From Candidatus Heimdallarchaeota archaeon (lineage in GTDB: Archaea; Asgardarchaeota; Heimdallarchaeia; Hodarchaeales; Hodarchaeaceae), in assembly GCA_020348965.1 (NCBI GenBank), contig CP070760.1, forward strand, positions 2,734,445 through 2,767,132: DNA of 32,688 nucleotides, read 5' to 3'. Below the pieces are notes generated by a model. The model saw only the letters and a list, made by a program, of their open reading frames with translations, did not search any database and was not told where the DNA came from. The position numbers and the translations under genes are program-made. Shown here piece after piece: positions 25,231 to 32,688 of the stretch. Numbering within the stretch: the stretch's first letter is position 1; each line of letters opens with the position of its first letter.

Positions 25231-27066
25231 TCAATCATTGGTTTTAAAGAAAAGATAAATTTTCTCTGCGAGTGAGCGGCTGATCCCATCCACTTCACTT
25301 AGTTCATCAGCACTGGCTTCTTTGATTCTGTTTAAATCGCCAAAATGTTGCAGAAGTTTGTTCCTCCTCTTGTAACCAACTCCTGGAATTTGATCCAGCT
25401 GTGATTTGGGTTGTAATGCCCTTCTCTTCTGATGATAGCTTATTGCAAATCGGTGTGCCTCATCCCGACATTGCATGAGTAATTGCAAGGCTGGACTATC
25501 TAAAGGAATAGGAGTTGGAAATTTCTTTTTGGGAATGAATACTTTCTCTTCTCTTTTTGCGAGACCTATAACAGGAATATTGTTTTTAAATTGTGATAAC
25601 ACATTATGAATAGCATTTACTTGCGGTTTTCCTCCATCAATTAATAGTAAATCTGGTAGGGAAGAAGCAAATTGAGGGTCGTCCCGTCTTAAACGCCGTG
25701 TCACTACTTCCCGTAACATTGCAACGTCGTTGGGTTTGGATTCTCCTGTTTTTATCTTAAAACGACGATATTCTGATTTTAAAGGCAGACCATTCTGAAA
25801 CACGACCATGGATCCTACTGGGAGAGTTCCTTGAATATTTGAGATGTCGAATGTTTCGATTCGTCGAGGTAAGGTAGGGAGGTTGAGATAGTTTTGTAGT
25901 TCAGATAAAGCCATCTGCTTAAATTGGTCTCTCTTCAGTGTTAATCTGACTTCCTCACCTAGATCCAACTTACAACGTTTAATTTGTTTTTGTAAAAGAG
26001 GATTCGTCAGAAGAGAAGGTTCATACGTAACTCGCACATTTTCTCCCTGCTTCTTTGATAACCAAATTTCCAAAGTCTCTATTTCATCTTCTAATAGAGT
26101 GGAAATTTCTATCTTTCTAGGGATAAAATCCGTGCGAAAATAATATTGATTGATAAAAGTTCTAATGATTTCTGACTCGGGTAAGGTTTCGAGTATACCC
26201 AAGTACCGTGTTTCAGTATGAATAATAACGGCATTTTGAAGCCATAGAACCACCAGCATATAGTGATTGTCCTCTTCTAAAAGAAAAATGACATCTTTAT
26301 CCCGTGGATGAGGAAACCCTTTTTGGAAATCAATTATCGTTTCAATTTGAGCAATACGGTCCCGGATTTTCGCTGCTAATTCGAAATTTAAGCCTTCAGA
26401 AGCACGATCCATATTCTGATACAGAACTTCAAGTAAATCCTTTCTTTTCCCTTGTAAGAATAGTACGAATTGGTTAACAATCATTTGATATTCTTCTATA
26501 GATATTTTTCCCACACAGGGAGCCGTACATCTCTGAATAGAATAATCAAGACATTCTTTCTTCGTTCGAAAACAATAGCTCTTATTGGCTACTGGGAAAA
26601 TTTTTCGTAAAGAACGCACAGAAGCACGAAGAGCTTTAACATCTGTCTTTCTACCAAAAAACCAATCATGAGGATTACTGACGCTACGAACAATAAATAT
26701 ACGGGAAAATGGCTCATCAGCCGAAGGCCTCGTAATTTGAATCATTGGATACTCTTTATCATCTGAAAAGCGATAATTATAACGAGGAGAATGGATCCGT
26801 ATTAACTCGCGTTCATGTAATAACGCAGCTTCCTCAGACTCATGGATTTCATAATCAATTGATTTAATTTCTGAAACTAATCTGCGTGTTTTTGGATCCA
26901 CAGGGTCTTTTTTGAAATAAGAAGAAACTCGTTTTTTTAGATTAGTTGCGGCACCAATATAGATTATTTTGCCTTTATCATTCTTCATGAGGTAGATACC
27001 GGGCTGGAGAGGTAGTTTACCTAGGAAGGAATCAAGAGAGGAGACCCCAGGAGGCATGCTACTCAT
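25231..27066 (-). CDS. uvrC: UvrC, excision nuclease subunit C
   Basis: A 611-aa UvrC, which makes both incisions around DNA lesions with UvrB. Domains seen in order: GIY-YIG nuclease for the 3' cut (PGIYLMKN, YIGAATNLKKR, residues 22-46); a Cys-rich segment (SYCFRTKKEC, RCTAPCVG) matching the UvrC iron-sulfur region; a UVR domain (RASEGLNFELAAKIRDRIA, about 215-235) that binds UvrB; the RNase H-like 5' nuclease (ETFDISNIQGT, LLLIDGGKPQV, EAHRFA); and C-terminal helix-hairpin-helix pairs (IPGVGYKRRNKLL, VDGISRSLAEKIY). Length is normal. ATG 27066 and a second ATG at 27057 are possible; no clear ribosome site. The family is bacterial and thought to be transferred to archaea. uvrB lies 2.2 kb away on the other strand; uvrA is not in the window. 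Confidence 0.96.
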   Translation of the reverse strand: MSSMPPGVSSLDSFLGKLPLQPGIYLMKNDKGKIIYIGAATNLKKRVSSYFKKDPVDPKTRRLVSEIKSIDYEIHESEEAALLHERELIRIHSPRYNYRFSDDKEYPMIQITRPSADEPFSRIFIVRSVSNPHDWFFGRKTDVKALRASVRSLRKIFPVANKSYCFRTKKECLDYSIQRCTAPCVGKISIEEYQMIVNQFVLFLQGKRKDLLEVLYQNMDRASEGLNFELAAKIRDRIAQIETIIDFQKGFPHPRDKDVIFLLEEDNHYMLVVLWLQNAVIIHTETRYLGILETLPESEIIRTFINQYYFRTDFIPRKIEISTLLEDEIETLEIWLSKKQGENVRVTYEPSLLTNPLLQKQIKRCKLDLGEEVRLTLKRDQFKQMALSELQNYLNLPTLPRRIETFDISNIQGTLPVGSMVVFQNGLPLKSEYRRFKIKTGESKPNDVAMLREVVTRRLRRDDPQFASSLPDLLLIDGGKPQVNAIHNVLSQFKNNIPVIGLAKREEKVFIPKKKFPTPIPLDSPALQLLMQCRDEAHRFAISYHQKRRALQPKSQLDQIPGVGYKRRNKLLQHFGDLNRIKEASADELSEVDGISRSLAEKIYLFFKTND

Positions 27067-27135
27067 CAGGCTGTAATAAGATTCTTTACTTAAAGACTTA
27101 TTATGGGTAGATTTAGAAAATATCAGTGAACCTTC

Positions 27136-27312
27136 TTAGGGGTTATACACTGCCACGTCGTCTTTTGATCCAATAAGCACTAAAAACGAAGATTCAATAG
27201 TGAATCCTAGAAATTTCCAATAAAATGGCTTTTTAGATAACGACATTGTTTCTATCTCTGTACAAATCTGAGAGATGTCAGGAATTCGAAAGGGAATACG
27301 AACTATTCTCTT
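27136..27312 (-). pseudogene. Protein-like open frame, likely gene fragment
   Basis: The 415-bp gap 27067-27481 has no clear gene. On the minus strand a frame of 59 codons is open from 27312 to the TAA at 27136-27138. Its first ATG is at 27246, giving only 36 residues. The whole frame reads like real protein (IVRIPFRIPDISQICTEI, then SLSKKPFYWKFLGFTI and FLVLIGSKDDVAVYNP), ending in a hydrophobic strand pair. The lack of a start for the upstream part suggests a decayed gene or an undetected start. No ribosome site was seen before the ATG. I see nothing else definite in the gap. Confidence 0.3.
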
Positions 27313-27481
27313 TCACAATGAACTATTTCCGAATCTTATGAATAGCGATTTTGGTAATGAAAAAATCCAAACTAGTCCAAAAGGAAAATAACAAAAAATA
27401 ATAATATTTACAACATTTTAGTTAATGATTAAGCTCAGATTAAAGTTGGTCATAATCTGATCTAAGGTGATTCAATTATTG

Positions 27482-28291
27482 ATGAATCCTAATGCCACTC
27501 ACTTTTTTGTCATGTGTCCTCCATTTGAAATTGTCGAGAAAAAAAGGCAGGTAATCGTCGCGAACAGGGGAGTTTTTGAAATTTCACGAAATAAAATCCA
27601 GTATATTGTCGCGGATGTCATTACCGACTATTTAGTGCTCCAACCAGAAGATGGGATCGGAATAATGACCGAATTACCACCTAATATCAATATAAATTCT
27701 TTTCATTTACTTAACCACCTGTGTGAAGGAATGTCCGAGATCTGCTTTTCAATTCCTGGTTATCAAAAAGAAAACTTGCTCCTCGATTTTCTTTTCGGAG
27801 ACATTTTGCCATTTACAATGAAACAATTTGAGTCAGGGTTCTTTCAGTTAGAACCGCTACCTCAAACTATTTACGAAGAATTTTATAGAATGTCAATGTC
27901 TATTGAAGATGTTATGACTACTACGATAGCTACATTTGATGAAAATGTGTTTATCCCTTTTAAACAGAAATTTATTTCTGCCATCCATAATAAAACAGCC
28001 GAAAATACCAAATCAGATGTGAATTTTTCTAGAGATTTTCCTCGATTCTTTAGTCTCCATCAAAATCTTTTAACAATACTCCTTTCTCAAGCTAAACAAG
28101 TTTCTGATCATCAACACTTATCTTTCTATATTTTTGCCCCTATTTTAAGAAAAATGAGAATGCTCAATACTTTAAAAGCTCATTCTGAATTGAAGAGACG
28201 TAAGAATCGAGTTGAAATAAAAATAAATCCAATAAAAGTGGATTCAAAAAAAGTAGTAGAAAAAATCACTCCACTAGTCGGAGTTAAATAA
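27482..28291 (+). CDS. Hypothetical protein next to a P-loop GTPase
   Basis: A 269-aa protein from ATG 27482. GGTGA at 27466-27470 lies 11 bases upstream; in-frame GTG 27467 and TTG 27479 are alternatives. The N-terminal 60 residues are strand-rich (THFFVMCPPFEIV, RQVIVANRGVFEIS, YLVLQPEDGIGIM). Residues 70-230 are mostly helical with aromatic-rich stretches (EEFYRMSMSIEDVMTTTI), and the tail is basic (KRRKNRVEIKINPIKVDSKK). No signal, membrane segment or catalytic motif is apparent. It converges on the GTPase gene 12 bp away. I do not recognise the family. Confidence 0.7.
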   Translation: MNPNATHFFVMCPPFEIVEKKRQVIVANRGVFEISRNKIQYIVADVITDYLVLQPEDGIGIMTELPPNININSFHLLNHLCEGMSEICFSIPGYQKENLLLDFLFGDILPFTMKQFESGFFQLEPLPQTIYEEFYRMSMSIEDVMTTTIATFDENVFIPFKQKFISAIHNKTAENTKSDVNFSRDFPRFFSLHQNLLTILLSQAKQVSDHQHLSFYIFAPILRKMRMLNTLKAHSELKRRKNRVEIKINPIKVDSKKVVEKITPLVGVK

Positions 28292-28303
28292 TCAACCAAC
28301 ATG

Positions 28304-28975
28304 CTATGTTTGATAGAGATAAACTTTGAGAATTTCAAATAATTTGTCTAAAGATTTGTATGGGCTATGTATTGCAGAAAGATATGAAATACCGAATTTT
28401 GATTGAGGAAAAGTATTTTTAAATTCATCCATGGTAGGAGCAAAATGTGCTAAAAAGTCTACTGCTTTTTCCTTAATTTTTGCGGACATCTTGAATGGTT
28501 TATCTATGGATTGAGGTGAGAATAGATCCACTTTATTCACTACAAAGTGAAAAATGTACTTTGTGTGTGCTGCCTTTTTATCAGCTTTTTCGGGCTTTAA
28601 ATCAAGTGAATCCAGAAAATAATTATAGGAGTCTTCCATTGCAACGCGTTGTACCTCAACCGATTGATCAGGGTCAAGTAAAAAGAGCATGCCATCCGTT
28701 TTAAATTTACGCATGGCCTCACGCCATTTTCGTCTAAGTTTATAGTCCCCTGGATTGTCTATTGCAATGATTCGATATTTTCTATGTGCTTCTGGAGAGT
28801 ACCACGGACATTTTTCAGAACTTCTCAATTTAATCTTCTTTTCTTCAATATTAATTTCGAGAGTCTTTTTGCTTCCAATTGTCTTGACATCTGATCCCTT
28901 CATCCTATTAATTAGAGTGGTCTTCCCTACTCCAGTATTTCCAAGGACGGTAACACGGATATCTCTATCAAGCAT
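28304..28975 (-). CDS. Divergent P-loop GTPase (DNPGD type)
   Basis: A 223-aa GTPase outside the Rab group. G1 is GNTGVGKTT (residues 12-20). G3 is IDNPGDYKL (D73-G76), the DxPG form seen in translation-type and Arf/SRP-like GTPases rather than DTAGQ. G4 is NKVD (147-150), preceded by the FHFVV strand, and the G5-like segment is YLSAIHSP. A 20-residue insert with KCPWYSPEAHRKY lies between switch I and G3. Strand order fits a complete Ras-type fold with family-specific insertions. No transmembrane or lipid signal. ATG 28975 is the chosen start. Its role is unknown; the unknown neighbour converges on it 12 bp away. Confidence 0.8.
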   Translation of the reverse strand: MLDRDIRVTVLGNTGVGKTTLINRMKGSDVKTIGSKKTLEINIEEKKIKLRSSEKCPWYSPEAHRKYRIIAIDNPGDYKLRRKWREAMRKFKTDGMLFLLDPDQSVEVQRVAMEDSYNYFLDSLDLKPEKADKKAAHTKYIFHFVVNKVDLFSPQSIDKPFKMSAKIKEKAVDFLAHFAPTMDEFKNTFPQSKFGISYLSAIHSPYKSLDKLFEILKVYLYQT

Positions 28976-29315
28976 ATTTCAGCCTCTCTGTTAGTGTTTT
29001 GATACTATTTTATTAATATGATTAGAATTGGTCGTCTGTTCTCTGAGAAGAGGTGAGGGAAATTTATTTTTCTTGGATTAGCTATACTCCATGAATGACT
29101 CTCAATCTTTTATGAATAAATCTTTCTAGCCCACTTATAAACTAATTCATATGAATTGGAGTGTGAAAATGGATCGATCTATTTTTAAGATAATAAGAGT
29201 ATCATTAAAAACAGTAAAAGAATTTTTTTAGAAATATCAAATTACCAATACATTCTCATTTAAGAATGACTAATTATTTTAATTATCATTCAGTGTAAAG
29301 CTAAATAGAGATCAT
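28976..29315 (+). other. AT-rich intergenic region between divergent GTPase and uvrB
   Basis: This 340-bp stretch holds no clear gene. A TATAAAC at 29136-29142 may be a promoter element for uvrB. A 20-codon frame at 29169-29231 (MDRSIFKIIRVSLKTVKEFF) has GGAG seven bases before its ATG, but it is too short to call. Poly-T of seven bases occurs at 29223-29229. Confidence 0.35.
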
Positions 29316-31340
29316 GTGAAGTTGGAGAGACTTATTCTGCCAGAATTTCAATTAATATCCCCTTACCAACCTTGTGGTGACCAGATACAGGCTGTTCAAA
29401 AACTTGTTCAGGGTTTAAAGGATGGTAAAAGGCACCAAACCTTATTAGGAGTTACGGGATCAGGAAAAACATATACGATCGCGAACGTCATTAACGAGGT
29501 ACGAAAACCAACCCTAGTAATCTCTCATAATAAAACGCTAGCTGCGCAACTTTATCAGGAGTTTAAAGAGTATTTTCCACACAATGCTGTTGAGTACTTC
29601 GTCTCATATTATGACTATTTTCAGCCTGAAGCATACTTGCCGACCACTGACCGTTACATCGAGAAAGATTTTAATGTTAACGAAGAAATAGAAAAAATGA
29701 GGGCTTCTGCTACAAGAAGTCTCCTCGAACGGGATGATGTGATTGTAATTGCAAGTGTTAGCTGTATTTACGGTCTTGGATCGCCAGAAGTTTACAAAAA
29801 TATGAGTTTATTTGTAGAAAAAGGTGTGAGCAATTCGAAAGAAGAAGTTCTCTCCAAATTAGTAGATATTCAGTACGAGCGAGATCAATTGGCTTTAACA
29901 CGCGGGAAATTTAGATCACAAGGCGATACAATTGACGTTTGGCCAGCTTACGAAGATAACACAGCAGTACGTATAGAACTTTTTGGAGATGAGATTGACC
30001 GAATCGCTCGAATCCATCCGATTTCAGGGAAAACTCTGGTTGAGCTTGAAGGTGCAATCGTTTTTCCTGCAAAACATTATGTTAGACCCAAAGAAGAGCT
30101 AAGAGAAGCGTTAAGTGGAATCCGTAAAGAATTGAAAATAAGGTTAAAAGAATTAAGAGAACAAAACAAGATGATAGAAGCTCACAGATTACAACAAAGG
30201 ACTTTATATGATTTAGAACTAATGGAAGAGATTGGTCATTGTCCAGGGATGGAGAATTATTCCCGATACTTTGATAAACGAGAGGAGGGAGACCCACCTT
30301 CAACATTACTGGATTTCTTTCCTAAAGATTACCTCCTCATTATAGATGAATCTCATATGACAATTCCCCAAATTGGAGGGATGCGAGAAGGTGATCTTTC
30401 TCGAAAAAAGACCTTAGTTGATTATGGATTTAGGCTTAAAAGCGCAATTGACCATCGACCTCTCACTTTCACAGAATTCGAATCCCGAATGGGGCAGACA
30501 ATTTACGTCAGTGCAACACCAGGCCCATATGCACGAGAAAAGAGTGGAAAAGACAGCATTGTAGAGCAAATTATCAGACCAACAGGATTAGTTGATCCAG
30601 AAATCGAAGTTAAATTGAATCTAACAAACCATATAGATGACTTGGTCGCTGAAATAAGGAGAGTAACGGAAAGAAAGGAAAGAGTTTTAGTAACAACTTT
30701 AACAAAACGAATGGCTGAAAATCTTGCTGATTATTTTGATGAGATAAGTATCAAGGCACGATATCTACATTCAGAGATTAAAACCTTAGAACGAACTGAT
30801 ATTTTACGATCATTGAGACTAGGGGACTTCGATGTACTTGTTGGTATTAATCTTCTAAGAGAAGGGTTAGATCTACCAGAGGTTTCTCTTGTTGCTATTT
30901 TGGATGCAGATAAGATGGGATTTCTCAGAAATGAACGATCATTGATTCAAACCATAGGCCGTGCGGCTCGAAACGTCAATGGAAGAGTAGTGTTCTATGC
31001 TGACAAAATCTCTGAATCTATGGAATTTGCCATTGCGGAAACAAAACGACGTCGTCGAAAACAACTGAAATATAATGAAAAAATGGGAATTACTCCACAA
31101 ACAATTTACAAAGAGGTAAGGTCTCCGCTCGTGGAACTACAAACATCATTCACCACAATTCAAAAGGAGAAGATCTCAGCAGAAGACCTCCCAGATTATA
31201 TTGAAGCATTAAAGCAAGAAATGCAGCTAGCTGCAAAAAATCTCGAATTTGAGAAAGCTGCTGAAATACGAGATATGATTTTTGAGTTAGCTAAGCCTAA
31301 GACCAAGAAAAAACCAAAAATGGTTAAAAGAAATAAGTAA
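29316..31340 (+). CDS. uvrB: UvrB, excision nuclease damage-recognition helicase
   Basis: A 674-aa UvrB, normal length. It verifies lesions and loads UvrC. Walker A GVTGSGKT (residues 45-52) with NKTLAAQLY after it; the family-defining beta-hairpin SYYDYFQPEAYLPTTDRYIEKD; the Walker B LLIIDESH, SVSCIYGLG and SATPGPYA helicase motifs; GINLLREGLDLPEVSLVAILDADKMGF and QTIGRAARN as motifs V/VI; and a C-terminal UVR domain (MQLAAKNLEFEKAAEIRDMI) that pairs with the one in UvrC. The start is GTG 29316 with a weak GAG; an overlapping ATG at 29314 is in another frame. The tail is Lys-rich (KTKKKPKMVKRNK). Family is bacterial in origin. Confidence 0.97.
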   Translation: MKLERLILPEFQLISPYQPCGDQIQAVQKLVQGLKDGKRHQTLLGVTGSGKTYTIANVINEVRKPTLVISHNKTLAAQLYQEFKEYFPHNAVEYFVSYYDYFQPEAYLPTTDRYIEKDFNVNEEIEKMRASATRSLLERDDVIVIASVSCIYGLGSPEVYKNMSLFVEKGVSNSKEEVLSKLVDIQYERDQLALTRGKFRSQGDTIDVWPAYEDNTAVRIELFGDEIDRIARIHPISGKTLVELEGAIVFPAKHYVRPKEELREALSGIRKELKIRLKELREQNKMIEAHRLQQRTLYDLELMEEIGHCPGMENYSRYFDKREEGDPPSTLLDFFPKDYLLIIDESHMTIPQIGGMREGDLSRKKTLVDYGFRLKSAIDHRPLTFTEFESRMGQTIYVSATPGPYAREKSGKDSIVEQIIRPTGLVDPEIEVKLNLTNHIDDLVAEIRRVTERKERVLVTTLTKRMAENLADYFDEISIKARYLHSEIKTLERTDILRSLRLGDFDVLVGINLLREGLDLPEVSLVAILDADKMGFLRNERSLIQTIGRAARNVNGRVVFYADKISESMEFAIAETKRRRRKQLKYNEKMGITPQTIYKEVRSPLVELQTSFTTIQKEKISAEDLPDYIEALKQEMQLAAKNLEFEKAAEIRDMIFELAKPKTKKKPKMVKRNK

Positions 31341-31373
31341 TCCACTATTCTTTTGAGAGAGACGAACCAGGAT

Positions 31374-32688
31374 TTAACTATGAATTGGGCGACCGAGAGC
31401 ACATAGTACTGCTTCTTTTATTGTTTCATAATATACAGGATGCGAGTGTTCAACTTTAATCAAGTCTGCAGCTTTCATCCGATTACCTACAGCTAGAGCT
31501 CCTTCTGCAATTAGTTCAGTCGCATTAGGACCTATAATATGAACACCTATTATTTCAGTACTTTCAGCATCGAGAATCACTTTAATAAATCCACGATTTT
31601 GTCCAGATATTACAGCTCGTCCATTTCCTTGAAAAGGAAATTTTCCAATGAGGATTTCACCATACTTGTCTCTCGCTTTTTCCTCAGACAGTCCCACAGA
31701 AGCCACCTCAGGGTTTGTGAATATAGTTGTTGGGATGGCATAATAATCCATTTCAGTTTCATGTCCAAGAGCATTTTCAACAGCAACTTCTCCTTCATGA
31801 GACGCTGTATAAGCTAACATTGGTGACGGTACTCCTTGAACTACATCACCAGCCGCATACACATCAGGGATATTTGTCTCCATCTTATAGTTAACAATAA
31901 TTCCACGATCATGCTCGACCCCTATTTTGTCAAGATTTAATCGACTTATCTCCGGAGCTCGTCCAATCGAAACTAAGACATAATCAGCCTCAATATTATG
32001 CTCATTATTCTCTGAATCTATAAAAGTAACTCTTTTATTACCAAGGGGAGTATCAGAGATACGAGTGACTCGGGAACTAGTATGAACTTTGATTCCAGAT
32101 CGTTTAAAAGAAGCCTCAAGTTCATTACTAAGATCAGGATCTTCCATTGGAATCAAGCGTGAAAGCATCTCCACAATAGTGACATCTGTTTCCTCAAAGC
32201 ATCTAAAAACACATGCAAACTCCCCACCGATCGCACCTCCTCCAATGACAATCAAACTTTTAGGAATATGCTGTAACTCAAGTAATTCTTTGCTAGTTAA
32301 GACTTTTACTCCATCAATTCCTGGAATAGGTACAAAAAAAGGTTTACTACCAGTAGCGATAATTACTTTCTTTGCTGAAACACTGTAGCTCCTATTCATA
32401 GCTGTTACTGAAATTGTGTGAGGATCAATGAATCTTCCTTCACCATTTAACACCCTAATTTTACCGTTTTGTAACAGGTAAACGATCCCTTTCACAAGAC
32501 GCCGAACAATCATATTTTTTCTCTTCTGAATGCGGGGAAAATCAACCCCAAGATATTCAGACTTCAACCCAAATCGTGCCATTTCTCTTAGGGCCTTACA
32601 TCGCTTCGCAGACTCAACCAATACTTTTGTAGGAATACATCCACGATTAAGGCAAGTACCTCCAACCTGACCTTTTTCGATCAGTACA
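31374..32688 (-). CDS. lpd: Dihydrolipoyl dehydrogenase-type flavoprotein, N-terminus cut by window edge
   Basis: FAD- and NAD-dependent disulfide reductase; the frame stays open to the right edge, so the extreme N-terminal FAD strand is missing. Read inward from 32687, the first codons give VLIEKGQVGG and the redox-active CLNRGCIPTK (CxxxxC), which defines the class I family. Next are the ATGSKP segment, an NAD-binding GGGAIGGEF, the VSIGRAPE strand, the YAAGDV FAD motif and a C-terminal dimer domain ending HSHPVYYETIKEAV, with the catalytic His and Glu present. This is E3 of a 2-oxoacid dehydrogenase or glycine-cleavage system, though thioredoxin-reductase-like or mercuric-reductase-like substrates are possible. 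No E1/E2 gene is seen here. Confidence 0.9.
   Translation of the reverse strand, partial: VLIEKGQVGGTCLNRGCIPTKVLVESAKRCKALREMARFGLKSEYLGVDFPRIQKRKNMIVRRLVKGIVYLLQNGKIRVLNGEGRFIDPHTISVTAMNRSYSVSAKKVIIATGSKPFFVPIPGIDGVKVLTSKELLELQHIPKSLIVIGGGAIGGEFACVFRCFEETDVTIVEMLSRLIPMEDPDLSNELEASFKRSGIKVHTSSRVTRISDTPLGNKRVTFIDSENNEHNIEADYVLVSIGRAPEISRLNLDKIGVEHDRGIIVNYKMETNIPDVYAAGDVVQGVPSPMLAYTASHEGEVAVENALGHETEMDYYAIPTTIFTNPEVASVGLSEEKARDKYGEILIGKFPFQGNGRAVISGQNRGFIKVILDAESTEIIGVHIIGPNATELIAEGALAVGNRMKAADLIKVEHSHPVYYETIKEAVLCALGRPIHS

Noticed and set aside
29169-29231. 20-codon frame with GGAG upstream before uvrB
   Set aside because: It is too short to separate from chance in AT-rich DNA, and no feature of the peptide supports it beyond the ribosome-site match.
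1-32688. tRNA or rRNA genes
   Set aside because: I looked for the GGTTCRAATCC-type T-arm and acceptor pairing and saw none outside protein-coding genes. A tool search could still find an atypical one.

Overview
The window reads as chromosomal DNA of an Asgard (Promethearchaeota) archaeon. It is AT-rich, uses many TTG/GTG starts and has Shine-Dalgarno sites. It combines archaeal metabolism (a four-subunit PorGDAB ferredoxin oxidoreductase, a DPM1-like dolichol-phosphate sugar transferase) with several eukaryote-like Ras/Rab small GTPases, two of which carry near-canonical Rab motifs. UvrB and UvrC are present; in archaea this pathway is generally regarded as acquired from bacteria. Assignment below phylum level is not supported by what I can see.

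Layout. (1) 1-4364: the 3' part of a small GTPase cut by the left edge, a DPM1-like glycosyltransferase on the minus strand, then a four-gene plus-strand cluster: unknown 159-aa protein, coiled-coil protein with 75-bp tandem repeats, and two divergent small GTPases. (2) 4634-13871: a chromosome-organisation locus with SMC, a ScpA-like kleisin and two consecutive ScpB-like winged-helix proteins, the second with a Pro/Glu-rich repeat tail. An 800-aa TrmB-type winged-helix/coiled-coil protein sits on the opposite strand between the kleisin and the ScpBs, next to a stretch that looks like a broken gene. (3) 13909-15244: two tandem paralogous Rab-like GTPases on the minus strand. (4) 15516-18592: porG-porD-porA-porB with tight spacing, good ribosome sites and a T-rich terminator, followed by a 55-codon small gene. 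(5) 18927-20855, minus strand: an unknown 108-aa protein, an alpha/beta hydrolase with an extra N-terminal domain, and a short Lys-rich protein. (6) 20989-25164: an orphan DUF499-type AAA ATPase and a multi-pass membrane protein ending in a zinc ribbon. (7) 25231-31340: uvrC and uvrB flanking an unknown protein and a divergent P-loop GTPase. (8) 31374 to the right edge: a flavoprotein disulfide reductase (dihydrolipoyl dehydrogenase type), truncated at its N-terminus.

How the parts may work together. SMC, kleisin and ScpB form the condensin-type ring, and the duplicated ScpB suggests a heterodimer. The GTPases (six, one partial) look like regulatory switches. None has a C-terminal prenylation cysteine, and three carry Glu at the Ras Gln61 position. 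The most novel-looking material is the coiled-coil/GTPase cluster at 1299-4364, the TrmB-coiled-coil protein inside the SMC-ScpAB locus, the duplicated ScpB with its repeat tail, and the hydrolase and DUF499 genes with no usual partners. No tRNA, rRNA, CRISPR array or intact insertion sequence was seen.
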